NCBI RefSeq assembly: GCF_001277255.1
Contig: NZ_CP012264.1
Location: 186,001 to 250,000 of the forward strand
Length of the DNA stretch: 64,000 bases
Source of the DNA: Cronobacter condimenti 1330
Lineage (GTDB): Bacteria > Pseudomonadota > Gammaproteobacteria > Enterobacterales > Enterobacteriaceae
Direction of reading: 5' to 3'
In this document: positions 1 to 7,655 of the stretch, piece after piece
Layout of the letters: each line of letters begins with the position of its first letter
Numbering within the stretch: the stretch's first letter is position 1
Position numbers and translations under genes: made by a program
Notes under the pieces: generated by a model
Seen by the model: only the letters and a program-made list of their open reading frames with translations
Told to the model about the DNA's origin: nothing
The model's database searches: none

Positions 1-261
1 CTTGCAATGCCGGATTACACGCTGCCGGGTGCGTTACGCGTGCCGGGGCTCGCACCGGATACCCGCTACCAGGTGCGGCTGGTGGATCACCCGAATATTC
101 AGCTTACTGGCGCAGGCGGCCACACCATGCGCCAGCTACCGGGCTGGATGAACGTGCCGGTGATAGCGAGCGGCGAATGGCTTGCGCAGGCGGGCCTGCA
201 ACTGCCGGTGCTCGACCCGGAAACCGCGATACTGATAGCGTTTGAGCGGGTGGCGCAATGA
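1..261 (+). CDS. Probable alpha-galactosidase (GH36), C-terminal end only
   Basis: The reading frame is open from the first base and stops at 259-261, giving the last 86 residues of a longer protein. The remnant looks like the C-terminal beta-sandwich domain of GH36 alpha-galactosidases: a 'GL.PDTRYQVR' strand, then 'SGEWLAQAGLQLPVL.PE.A.LI'. The catalytic barrel would lie upstream, outside the window. An in-frame ATG at 7 is internal, not a start. The gene runs towards the rhaM end of the rhamnose operon and is separated from it by a two-way terminator. The family assignment rests on this short domain alone, so another glycosidase with a similar C-terminal domain is possible. Confidence 0.6.
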   Translation, partial: LAMPDYTLPGALRVPGLAPDTRYQVRLVDHPNIQLTGAGGHTMRQLPGWMNVPVIASGEWLAQAGLQLPVLDPETAILIAFERVAQ

Positions 262-457
262 CCTCGCCGGTGATACATCTGTAAGCATTAACCTCACAGA
301 GGCGGCGTGATGCGTGATCCCTGCGTCTGCTGCGTGACAAGCTGCATGAAGGGCCAAAGAAGCAGGATGCTCTCCCTCATCATCTTGAATCCCGGGTTTC
401 ACCCGCCTGTTGGTCATCCACGGCGGGCCTGACAAGCCGCGAAACAGGTGTATAAAA

Positions 458-481
458 AAGCCCGCCTGCGCGGGCTTTTTG
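458..481. terminator. Two-way rho-independent terminator
   Basis: A GC-rich stem (AGCCCGC / GCGGGCT) is flanked by A6 on the left and T5 on the right, so it can end transcription from either side. It sits 6 bases after the rhaM stop. The 190 bases between the upstream gene's stop (261) and this hairpin show no convincing gene. Confidence 0.8.
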
Positions 482-486
482 CTGCC

Positions 487-801
487 TTACTCCAGATAAA
501 ACACGGGCTTTAATGCCTGGCTCACCGGGCTGTTATCCGGGTTGCACGGCATGATATCGCGCATATGTTTCCACCAGCGCTGGCAGACCTCGGTTTGTGC
601 GACGGCGTCCCAGCGCGCTTCGCTTTCTATCTCGACGGTCGCAAACAACAGATGGCGCTGCGTATCAAGCCAGATGGCGTAATGGTGCGCGCCGTGGGCT
701 TTCAGCACCGCTTCCAGCTCCGGCCAGATAGGCGAGTGGCGACGATGGTACTCCTCATGGGCGTCCGGGTTGACCTGCATCACAAACGCTTTACGGATCA
801 T
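487..801 (-). CDS. rhaM: L-rhamnose mutarotase RhaM
   Basis: Interconverts the alpha and beta anomers of L-rhamnose so that sugar entering the cell becomes usable by the isomerase. The 104-residue length equals E. coli RhaM. The active-site residues known for the family are present: Tyr18 and His22 near the N-terminus and the Trp76-Trp77 pair. Its start codon overlaps the stop of the upstream dehydrogenase gene by 4 bases (ATGA), so the two are translationally coupled. It is the last gene of the long minus-strand rhamnose operon. In E. coli rhaM follows rhaD directly; here five genes separate them, and it matches rhizobial RhaU, which also travels with an ABC importer. Confidence 0.95.
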   Translation of the reverse strand: MIRKAFVMQVNPDAHEEYHRRHSPIWPELEAVLKAHGAHHYAIWLDTQRHLLFATVEIESEARWDAVAQTEVCQRWWKHMRDIMPCNPDNSPVSQALKPVFYLE

Positions 802-1946
802 AAGGCCTCCAGATAGAGTTCGCGAACCTCATCACGCGAGGCGACGCGCGGATTACAGGGCGCGCAAGGGTCAGCGAGCGCGTTGTCGAGCCAGGTTTCA
901 ATATCAGCTTCGGTGACGCCAAGCTGGCTGAAACCGGCAGGAATGCCGACACATGTCGACAGCGCGCGAATGGCATTGATAGCTTCGTGGCTGGCTTGTT
1001 CATCGCTCATGCCGCGGGTATCGACACCCATCGCCTGCGCCACGCGTGCGAAGCGCTTCACGGCATTTGGACGGTTAAAGTTTTCTATCACCGGCAGCAA
1101 AATCGCGTTGCAAACGCCGTGCGGCAGATTGTGCGTCGCGCCCGGCTGATGCGCCAGCGCATGCACCAGCCCTAACCCCGCGCTGTTAAACGCCATACCC
1201 GCCAGATACTGGCCGCAGGCCATCTGTTCGCGAGCCTCCAGGTTGTGGCCATCTTCCACCGCAAGCGGCAGCCAGAGGTTAATCAGGCGAATCGCTTCCA
1301 GTGCGTTGGCATCGGTGAGCGGGTGTGCGCCCACTGAGACAAATGCCTCTACCGCATGGGTCAGCGCATCCATGCCCGTGGCGGCGGTAATGGCAGGCGG
1401 AATGTCCAGCATGACGCTTGCGTCATCCACGGCGATATCGGGGATCAGATTCGGGTCGATAATGACTTCCTTCACGCGCCGCGCTTCGTCGGTGATCACC
1501 GCGTTACTGGTCATTTCTGCCGCCGTGCCTGCGGTTGTGTTAATCGCCACCAGCGGCGCGCCGGGGTTTGTCACCTTGCCGACGCCTGCGTAGTCGGTGG
1601 AATGGCCGGGGTTGGCGGTAAGAATTTTAATGGCTTTCGCGGTGTCGATAGGGCTGCCGCCGCCGAAGGCGATCAGATAGTCGCACTGCGCGTGTTGATA
1701 CGCCGCGAAGCCACGCTGCACCAGCGTTTCAGTGGGGTTAGGAAACACGTCGTCGAACAGCTCATAAGAGAGTTGATGCGCATCCAGCGCGGCGAACAGG
1801 CTCTCCAGCAGGCCCAGTTTCACCAGCTGCCCGTCGGTCACGATGAGCGCTTTGCCCCAGCCCTTATTCGCGACCAGTTTCACCATGTCTTCAATCGCGC
1901 CCGCGCCGTGCAGGCTGATTTTGGGAAGTGCCAACATAAAGCTCAT
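798..1946 (-). CDS. fucO: Iron-containing alcohol dehydrogenase, probable lactaldehyde reductase
   Basis: A group III (iron-activated) alcohol dehydrogenase of 382 residues. The NAD-binding GGGSP motif is at 95-99. Expected metal ligands are Asp193 and His197 in 'GMDALTHA', His262 in 'HALAH' and His276 in 'LPHGV'. Within a rhamnose operon the likely reaction is NADH-dependent reduction of L-lactaldehyde, the product of RhaD, to L-1,2-propanediol. By eye the sequence recalls E. coli YiaY at least as much as FucO, so the symbol is given by role and context. The start at 1946 is preceded by a good AAGGAG site; a longer frame upstream runs into repeat DNA and is rejected. It overlaps rhaM by 4 bases. 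Confidence 0.8.
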   Translation of the reverse strand: MSFMLALPKISLHGAGAIEDMVKLVANKGWGKALIVTDGQLVKLGLLESLFAALDAHQLSYELFDDVFPNPTETLVQRGFAAYQHAQCDYLIAFGGGSPIDTAKAIKILTANPGHSTDYAGVGKVTNPGAPLVAINTTAGTAAEMTSNAVITDEARRVKEVIIDPNLIPDIAVDDASVMLDIPPAITAATGMDALTHAVEAFVSVGAHPLTDANALEAIRLINLWLPLAVEDGHNLEAREQMACGQYLAGMAFNSAGLGLVHALAHQPGATHNLPHGVCNAILLPVIENFNRPNAVKRFARVAQAMGVDTRGMSDEQASHEAINAIRALSTCVGIPAGFSQLGVTEADIETWLDNALADPCAPCNPRVASRDEVRELYLEAL

Positions 1947-1982
1947 GAAAATTCTCCTTAACGTTGATTTTGGGAAATCAGT

Positions 1983-2109
1983 TCTCCTCCCCCCGCGCAG
2001 GGGAGAGGGCAAATCCGTCTTGTCGCCGTTATGCCGGGCCACGGCGGGGGGAGCGCCTGCATGTCGCGCGATTTTCCCTCCCCTGTGGGAGAGGGCCGGG
2101 GTGAGGGGC
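1983..2109. repeat. Two copies of a CTCCCC/GGGGAGAGGG intergenic palindrome
   Basis: Two palindromic units lie between the last permease gene and the dehydrogenase gene. The left copy (about 1983-2010) pairs CTCC-rich and GGGGAGAGGG arms. The right copy (2074-2109) reads CCCTCCCCTGTGGGAGAGGG followed by the tail CCGGGGTGAGGGGC. Relatives with the same arms occur at 15227-15252 and, with the same tail, at 36016-36053. These are non-coding dispersed repeats. Here they sit inside an operon and may lower read-through into the dehydrogenase and rhaM or stabilise the upstream mRNA. Confidence 0.75.
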
Positions 2110-3113
2110 TAACGCCGTTTTCGCGCCATCAGACGGCGGGTCATAATCGGCAAAGAAATCACCGCAATCAGCATCAGGCCGACGATAATCGACATCACAA
2201 TCCCCGGTACGTTGAGCAGGCTCAGCCCGAAGGTGACAAGTCCCATCAGGAAAGCCGCGATGATTACGCCGCCCATGCTGCCCGCGCCGCCCAGAATGCT
2301 TACGCCGCCCAGCACCGCCATTGTCACCACGCTCAATTCCCAGCCGAGCGCGATAGTCGGGCGCGTACTGCCGAGCCGCGAGGTCAGCAGGACGGCGGCA
2401 AGCCCCGCCATCAGACCGACCAGCGCGAAAAGGATCAGGTTGTGGCGCTTCACATTGATGCCGGAAAACCAGGCCCCCGTCGGGTTGTTGCCAATGGCAT
2501 AGGTACGGCGGCCAAAGTTGGTTTTGTGCAGCACAAACCAGAACACGGCGGCGAGCACCAGAAAGAGCGTGAACTCAAACGACAGCGCGCCCCAGACGTA
2601 ACCCTGTCCAAACCAGGCGAAACTTTCCGGGTACTGATTCAGCGCCTGATCGCCCAGCAGGATGTATGTCAGGCCGCGATAAAGGCTCATGGTGCCGATA
2701 GTTATCACAATCGATGACAGGTTAAAGCGCGTTACCAGCACGCCGTTAAACAGCCCGCACAGTAGCCCGACGCCAAGCCCGACGCCGACCAGCAGCGGCG
2801 TTCCCATCCCTGCCTGCGCGCAAAAGCCCATGAGGGTCGAACTGAGCGCCATCGTAGACGCCACCGACAGGTCAATTTCGCGGGCGATAATCAGCATCGC
2901 CATCGGCAGCACGATGATCGCCTTCTCGGTGAAGTTGAACGTGGCGTCCGACAGGTTCCAGATATTGAGAAAATAGGGCGATGCCCACGCGTTCACGAGA
3001 AACACCAGCAGCGTCACCGCCAGCAGGAAACCTTCCCAGCACAGTAACCGGCGCAGCGGCGAAGGCGTGGCGGGCGCTGGCGCGGAGGGTTCAGTCATCA
3101 GAATTTTGCTCAT
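2109..3113 (-). CDS. rhaQ: Rhamnose ABC importer, permease 2 (RhaQ-like)
   Basis: Inner-membrane permease of a ribose/rhamnose-type ABC importer (BPD_transp_2 family), 334 residues. After a short charged N-terminus rich in Pro and Ala, hydrophobic segments cover most of the chain. The family motif 'ALGWELSVVTMAVLGG.SILGG.GS' near residue 265 is the loop that contacts the ATPase. It would pair with the neighbouring permease to form the channel. Its start overlaps the end of the upstream permease gene by 4 bases (ATGA), and it follows binding protein, ATPase and permease 1 in the rhizobial RhaS-T-P-Q order. Substrate is inferred from context. Confidence 0.85.
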   Translation of the reverse strand: MSKILMTEPSAPAPATPSPLRRLLCWEGFLLAVTLLVFLVNAWASPYFLNIWNLSDATFNFTEKAIIVLPMAMLIIAREIDLSVASTMALSSTLMGFCAQAGMGTPLLVGVGLGVGLLCGLFNGVLVTRFNLSSIVITIGTMSLYRGLTYILLGDQALNQYPESFAWFGQGYVWGALSFEFTLFLVLAAVFWFVLHKTNFGRRTYAIGNNPTGAWFSGINVKRHNLILFALVGLMAGLAAVLLTSRLGSTRPTIALGWELSVVTMAVLGGVSILGGAGSMGGVIIAAFLMGLVTFGLSLLNVPGIVMSIIVGLMLIAVISLPIMTRRLMARKRR

Positions 3114-4111
3114 GATTTCACCGCCTGTTTTTGTCGGGCCAGCGCGACATCGCGCAGAATGAGCCGGCCTTTGCGTTTATTGCCACGCTCGTTCAGCAGC
3201 ACTGCCACCACAATCACCACGCCGGAGACGGCCATCTGCCAGAATGGCGAGACGCCGACAACCGGCAGCGCGTTGTTGATAACGCCGAGGAATAGCGCGC
3301 CCAGCAGGCACCCGGCGACACGCCCGATGCCGCCCATCGTGCTGATGCCACCAATCACGCACGCCGCGACGATTTGCAGCTCAAAGCCGTTTGCCACATC
3401 GACATAGGCCATGGCGAAGCGCGAGATCCACAGGTAGCCGCAAAAGCCCGCCAGCGCGCCGGAGAGACAAAAGCTGATGAACTGCATTTTTCCGGCGTTG
3501 ATGCCGGTGTAATACGCGGCTGTCGCGTTGCCGCCTGCGGTGTAGAGCGCGCGTCCGGTGCGGCTGTAGCGCAGGAAATAACTCACCAGCAGCAGCACCG
3601 CGATAGCGCACCAGCCGAGCAGGGGCAGGCCCAATACCGGCAGACGCGGCAGGCCGAGAAAATCGGCGCTCATCTGATGCGCATTCACCCAGGCACCGTC
3701 GGAAAGTAAAAAGATGATGCCGCGGTAAACGCTCATGGTACCCAGCGTCACCACAATCGCCGGGATGCCGAGCTTCCAGACCAGCAGGCCGTTGATCACA
3801 CCCATCAGCAGCCCCAGCAGCGTGGCAAGTGCCAGCAGCAGCGCAACCGGGATGTCCGGATGGTGCGCGTTGATGAGCGCCACAATCATGCCGGTCAGCG
3901 CCAGGTTGGCGGCCATCGACAGGTCGATGCCTTTGGTGAGCAGCACCATCATCTGGCCGAGCGCCAGGATAATGAGAATGGACGTATCGTTGAACATCTC
4001 TACCAGGTTGGCAGGTGCCAGGAAGGAGGGCACTCGGCTGCCGATAACCAGCAGCATCAGGGCAATCACCAGCCCAAGCAGGGCTTCGCGGTGTTTCAGC
4101 AGGGTCTTCAT
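3110..4111 (-). CDS. rhaP: Rhamnose ABC importer, permease 1 (RhaP-like)
   Basis: Second integral-membrane subunit of the same importer, 333 residues, with a hydrophobic segment near residues 12-30 and many more after it. The ATPase-contact motif 'ANGFELQIVAACVIGG.STMGG.G' lies near residue 240. 'LLTKGIDLSMAANLALTG' near residue 60 is typical of RbsC/RhaP permeases. Its ATG overlaps the stop of the ATPase gene by one base (TAATG), and it ends inside the start of permease 2, so the three are tightly coupled. The C-terminus is basic. The role is firm; rhamnose as substrate is inferred from the operon. Confidence 0.85.
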   Translation of the reverse strand: MKTLLKHREALLGLVIALMLLVIGSRVPSFLAPANLVEMFNDTSILIILALGQMMVLLTKGIDLSMAANLALTGMIVALINAHHPDIPVALLLALATLLGLLMGVINGLLVWKLGIPAIVVTLGTMSVYRGIIFLLSDGAWVNAHQMSADFLGLPRLPVLGLPLLGWCAIAVLLLVSYFLRYSRTGRALYTAGGNATAAYYTGINAGKMQFISFCLSGALAGFCGYLWISRFAMAYVDVANGFELQIVAACVIGGISTMGGIGRVAGCLLGALFLGVINNALPVVGVSPFWQMAVSGVVIVVAVLLNERGNKRKGRLILRDVALARQKQAVKS

Positions 4112-5622
4112 TAGGCTGCCTCCCGGCCCGCGCCGCTGGCGGCGCTGACGATGCTTTCGGCGGTCGCTTTCCCGGCGGCATACTCCGCCACCATTAGCCC
4201 TTCGTGCATCACGATGATGCGATCCGCCATGCCCATCACTTCAGGCAGTTCGGAGGAGACCATGATCACCGCCAGCCCCTGGCCGACCAGCTCAGACATA
4301 AACTGATGCACTGCGGCTTTGGAGCCGATGTCGATGCCTTTGGTCGGCTCATCGAGAATAATGACTTCAGGGCGGGTGGCGAGCCATTTAGCGATGACGA
4401 CTTTCTGCTGATTGCCGCCCGAGAGCGTCTCTACGGGCTGCCGCCAGCCCGATGCCTTCACCTGCAAACGCCTGGCGTATTCGTCGGCAAGCGCCCACTC
4501 GCGGTCATCGTGCAGAATGCCATTTGGGTTGAGCCGGCTTAACTGCGGCAGGCTGATGTTCTGGGCAATGGGCAACTCAATGATCGCGCCCTGTTTCTGG
4601 CGCTCTTCCGGCACGCAGACAATACCGGCCTCGATAGCGTCCGCGGGCTGGTGGAATGCCATGTGTTTTCCGTTGAGGATTATCTCGCCGCTGGAAGGGC
4701 GCGTGACGCCGCACAACGCCTGCATCAGCTCGGTGCGCCCCGCGCCGACCAGCCCGTAAAAGCCGAGGATTTCGCCCTTGCGTAGCGAAAAATCGATATG
4801 TGCGAATTCGGTCGGGTGGCAGAGATCGCGCACCTCCAGCACGGTGTCGCCCGGTTCACAGACTACTTTCGGGTACGTTTGTGTAATGGCGCGCCCGACC
4901 ATCATCGCCACCATGCGCTCTTCGGTGATGTCCGTGATGTCGCCCGCGCTGACAAACACGCCGTCACGCAGAATGGTGTAGTGATCCGCCAGCTCGAAAA
5001 TCTCGTCGAACTTGTGCGAGATAAACAGGATAGCTTTGCCCTCGTGTTTCAGGCGCTCGACTATCTGGTAGAATTCCAGGATCTCATGCTGGGAGAGTGC
5101 GGCGGTGGGCTCATCGAGGATAACGACCTGGGCGTCGAAAGAGAGCGCACGGGCGATCGCCACCATATGGCGCTGGGCGATGCTCAGGGTTTTCAGCACC
5201 GCATGCGGGTCTATATTGACCTCAAGTCGGTTGAGGATGTCCCGCGCCTGACGGTGCATGGCGGGCCAGTCGAGTTTTTTAAAGAGGCCTTTCACAAGAT
5301 AGTGGCCGGTAAAAATGTTTTCGGTGACGGTGAGTTCATCAAACAGCACCGTTTCCTGATGGATGGCGGTAATGCCTACCTTATGCGCAGCCTCCGGGTT
5401 AGGCAGGGTAATGGGGATCGCTTTATAGAGGATTTCGCCGCCGTCTGGCTGGTAGATGCCGGTCATGACTTTCACCAGCGTGGATTTGCCCGCGCCGTTT
5501 TCACCGATAAGCGCGGTGACGCGGCCGGGCCAGAGCTCAAGTTGCACGTTTTCCAGCGCACGCACGCCTGGAAAGGTTTTGCAGATCCCCTTGAGCGAAA
5601 GCAGAGGGGTGGATGCCGACAT
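4111..5622 (-). CDS. Rhamnose ABC importer ATPase, two nucleotide-binding domains (RhaT-like)
   Basis: Energises rhamnose import at the cytoplasmic face. The 503-residue chain holds two tandem ABC domains, as in RbsA and MglA. The first has Walker A GENGAGKST near residue 40, a degenerate signature (LSIAQRHMV) and Walker B VVILDEPTAAL. The second has a degenerate Walker A (GLVGAGRTE), a good signature LSGGNQQKV and Walker B VIILDEPTKGID. Unequal halves of this kind are normal for carbohydrate ABC ATPases. The start at 5622 has a clear AGGAG site. The rhizobial name would be rhaT, but that symbol belongs to the symporter at 12439-13476, so none is given here. Confidence 0.88.
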   Translation of the reverse strand: MSASTPLLSLKGICKTFPGVRALENVQLELWPGRVTALIGENGAGKSTLVKVMTGIYQPDGGEILYKAIPITLPNPEAAHKVGITAIHQETVLFDELTVTENIFTGHYLVKGLFKKLDWPAMHRQARDILNRLEVNIDPHAVLKTLSIAQRHMVAIARALSFDAQVVILDEPTAALSQHEILEFYQIVERLKHEGKAILFISHKFDEIFELADHYTILRDGVFVSAGDITDITEERMVAMMVGRAITQTYPKVVCEPGDTVLEVRDLCHPTEFAHIDFSLRKGEILGFYGLVGAGRTELMQALCGVTRPSSGEIILNGKHMAFHQPADAIEAGIVCVPEERQKQGAIIELPIAQNISLPQLSRLNPNGILHDDREWALADEYARRLQVKASGWRQPVETLSGGNQQKVVIAKWLATRPEVIILDEPTKGIDIGSKAAVHQFMSELVGQGLAVIMVSSELPEVMGMADRIIVMHEGLMVAEYAAGKATAESIVSAASGAGREAA

Positions 5623-5658
5623 GATGTTCTCCTGTTCGGGTTCTGAGTGGCGTATGCA

Positions 5659-5687
5659 AGGGCGGGTGCGCTACGCTTACCCGCCCA
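5659..5687. repeat. REP-like palindrome (GGCGGGT...ACCCGCC)
   Basis: Imperfect palindrome with arms GGCGGGTGCG and CGCTTACCCGCC, in the 105-base gap between the binding-protein and ATPase genes. The same unit recurs at 49879-49904 and as an inverted pair at 54340-54417. In binding-protein operons a hairpin at this point often protects the upstream message so that more binding protein than ATPase is made; that role is inferred here. Confidence 0.7.
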
Positions 5688-5727
5688 GTGGCTCACCTTA
5701 CGCACGTCTTTTTTGACGCGCTTCTAC

Positions 5728-6720
5728 TCAGAAAATCTTCGAAAACTTATCAATGTTGCTGGCATCGTAGACGAAGGGTTCAGCCATCGCGCCGCTGCCG
5801 TCGGCATCCAATTTGACCTTGCCAAGCTTACCCATGCTGGCTTCGGTTTTGGTGGCAGTACCTTTGACAAGGTCATCCGCAAGGTATGTCGCCGCATACC
5901 CAAGGTCGATAGGGTTCCAGATGGCGAAACTTTTGGTCGCGCCCGACTTCACGGCACCTGCCATCTCAGACGGCAACCCTAGCCCGGTCACATACACCTT
6001 GCCTATCTTGCCCTGGTCTTTCACCGCCTGAGCCGCCGCAACAATCCCGACCGACGACGGCGACACAATCACTTTTAAATCCGGGTATGACTTCAGCAGC
6101 CCGACCGCTTCGCGGTAGCTTTTATCCGACAGGTCATCGCCATACGCGACCGTCACCAGGTTTACCGAAGGGTACTTCGGCAGCACCTTTTTCATCTCGG
6201 CAATCCAGGTGTTCTGGTTCGTTGAGGTCGGCGTGGCGCTTAAAATCGCCACGTCGCCTTTCTCGACGTTCAGCGCTTTTAGCGCGTCGGCGGCGAGCTT
6301 CACGTTGGTTTCGCCAATCAGCGCGTTATTGGACGGATTCAGGTGGATCTGACGGCCCTGTTTTGCGACGCCGGAATCCCAGGACACCACTTTAATGCCG
6401 CGCTGCATCGCTTTTTTCAGCACCGGCACGACCGCGTCCGGGTCGTTAGCGGAAATAGCAATCGCGTCCACGCCCTGGGCGATAAGCCCGTTCAGCACTT
6501 CAATCTGCGCTTCGGCGGTGGTGGTGGTGGGGCCGGTGTAAATCACTTTCACATCCCCAATCTCTTTGGCGGCTTCCTGAGCACCCGTGTTCGCGGCCTC
6601 GAAAAATCCATTGCCGAGGGATTTCGCCACCAGCGCGATTTTGACTTCCGCATACACGGAATTGGAAAATGCCCAGGCGGCAACAGCGAAGGTACAACCT
6701 AAAATGGCTTTTATTTTCAT
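5728..6720 (-). CDS. Periplasmic rhamnose-binding protein of the ABC importer (RhaS-like)
   Basis: Captures sugar in the periplasm for the ABC importer. The 330-residue precursor begins with a signal peptide (MKIKA, hydrophobic core, cleavage after SVYA at about residue 24). A periplasmic binding protein type 1 fold follows: 'KIALVAKSLGNGFF' at the mature N-terminus, 'DAIAISANDPDAV' and 'VSWDSGV'. The overall pattern fits the rhamnose-binding RhaS family of rhizobia. A GGAG site lies upstream of the ATG at 6720. It follows rhaD after 101 bases, with a REP-like hairpin downstream. The rhizobial symbol rhaS is avoided because it would clash with the AraC-type regulator in this locus. Confidence 0.88.
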   Translation of the reverse strand: MKIKAILGCTFAVAAWAFSNSVYAEVKIALVAKSLGNGFFEAANTGAQEAAKEIGDVKVIYTGPTTTTAEAQIEVLNGLIAQGVDAIAISANDPDAVVPVLKKAMQRGIKVVSWDSGVAKQGRQIHLNPSNNALIGETNVKLAADALKALNVEKGDVAILSATPTSTNQNTWIAEMKKVLPKYPSVNLVTVAYGDDLSDKSYREAVGLLKSYPDLKVIVSPSSVGIVAAAQAVKDQGKIGKVYVTGLGLPSEMAGAVKSGATKSFAIWNPIDLGYAATYLADDLVKGTATKTEASMGKLGKVKLDADGSGAMAEPFVYDASNIDKFSKIF

Positions 6721-6821
6721 TGCTTGTACTCCACGTAGTGACTCAGTTTGCAGGTGTAAGAGGTTTCACGATCGGCTTCAGGCCGCCCGAAGGCGACCTG
6801 AGCGTCGAGCGATGTTGTTAT

Positions 6822-7646
6822 TTAAAGTGCGATAGCGCCGGCGTGCGGGGTCACCCCGAAGCGCTCGCCAAGCGCGATTAACTCTTCACGGGTAATGGTC
6901 TGTTTCATGCCTCCCATGGAAATCACTTTGACCAGGATCTCTGCCGATTTCTCGGCGGTGTCGATAAGCCCGAACGCTTCATCAAGCGTCGGCCCGGTAC
7001 CGAAAATGCCGTGATGCGGCCACAACACCAGGGTGTGGGTTTTCATCTGCTCTGACGTGGCGCTGCCGATACCATCGGTACCAGGCACCATCCACGGCAC
7101 AATACCGACGCCGTCCGGGAACACCACCAGACACTCGGTGCTGCCTTCCCACAGCAGGCGGGTGAAGCGCGCCTCGTCCAGCTCCAGCACAAAGCTCAGC
7201 GCAATCAGGTTGGTGGCGTGGCAGTGCATGATCACGCGGTCTTTTCCGTCAGAGACGGCTTTACGCACCGCGTGAGACTGGAAGTGCGAGGCCAGTTCCG
7301 AGGTCGGCAGGCCGCCGTTGGTCAGCCCCCAGTGAATGTGATACGCCATGCCGTCGTCGGTGATTTGCAGCAGCACCAGCGTATCTGCCGGATCGAGCTG
7401 AACGTTGCGGAAAAATTTGCCCGAGCCGGTCACCAGGAACCAGCAGCCCGCCAGTTCGGTACGCGGCTGCGTCAGCTCCACGCAGCGCGGCTCCGGGTAA
7501 AATTCGGCGCGATACGGCTCCACGTCGGCTGCGTCCAGGCGCAGGCTCACGTTACCGCCGTTACGTTCGTCCCAGCCTTTCAGCCACATATCACTGGTGG
7601 CTTTCACCATACCCTGTACAAACCAGGAAGAAAGAATGCGTTGCAT
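6822..7646 (-). CDS. rhaD: Rhamnulose-1-phosphate aldolase
   Basis: Cleaves L-rhamnulose 1-phosphate to dihydroxyacetone phosphate and L-lactaldehyde. Class II (zinc) aldolase of 274 residues, the E. coli length. The catalytic Glu117 (in LPTSELASH) and the zinc ligands His141 and His143 (in MHCHATN) fall at the E. coli positions; the third His lies in 'LWPHHGIFG' near 212. Third gene of rhaBAD, starting 9 bases after the rhaA stop, with an AGGAG site. The lactaldehyde it makes is the expected substrate of the dehydrogenase further down the operon. Confidence 0.97.
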   Translation of the reverse strand: MQRILSSWFVQGMVKATSDMWLKGWDERNGGNVSLRLDAADVEPYRAEFYPEPRCVELTQPRTELAGCWFLVTGSGKFFRNVQLDPADTLVLLQITDDGMAYHIHWGLTNGGLPTSELASHFQSHAVRKAVSDGKDRVIMHCHATNLIALSFVLELDEARFTRLLWEGSTECLVVFPDGVGIVPWMVPGTDGIGSATSEQMKTHTLVLWPHHGIFGTGPTLDEAFGLIDTAEKSAEILVKVISMGGMKQTITREELIALGERFGVTPHAGAIAL

Positions 7647-7655
7647 GAGTGCTCC

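Noticed and set aside
262..454. Degraded gene between the galactosidase end and rhaM
   Set aside because: Short frames exist on both strands, but none has a start, binding site or recognisable family.
1356..2717. Two plus-strand frames of about 200 and 228 codons over the reductase and permease genes
   Set aside because: Low-complexity His/Arg/Gln-rich shadows of certain minus-strand genes; the second runs through the repeat pair.
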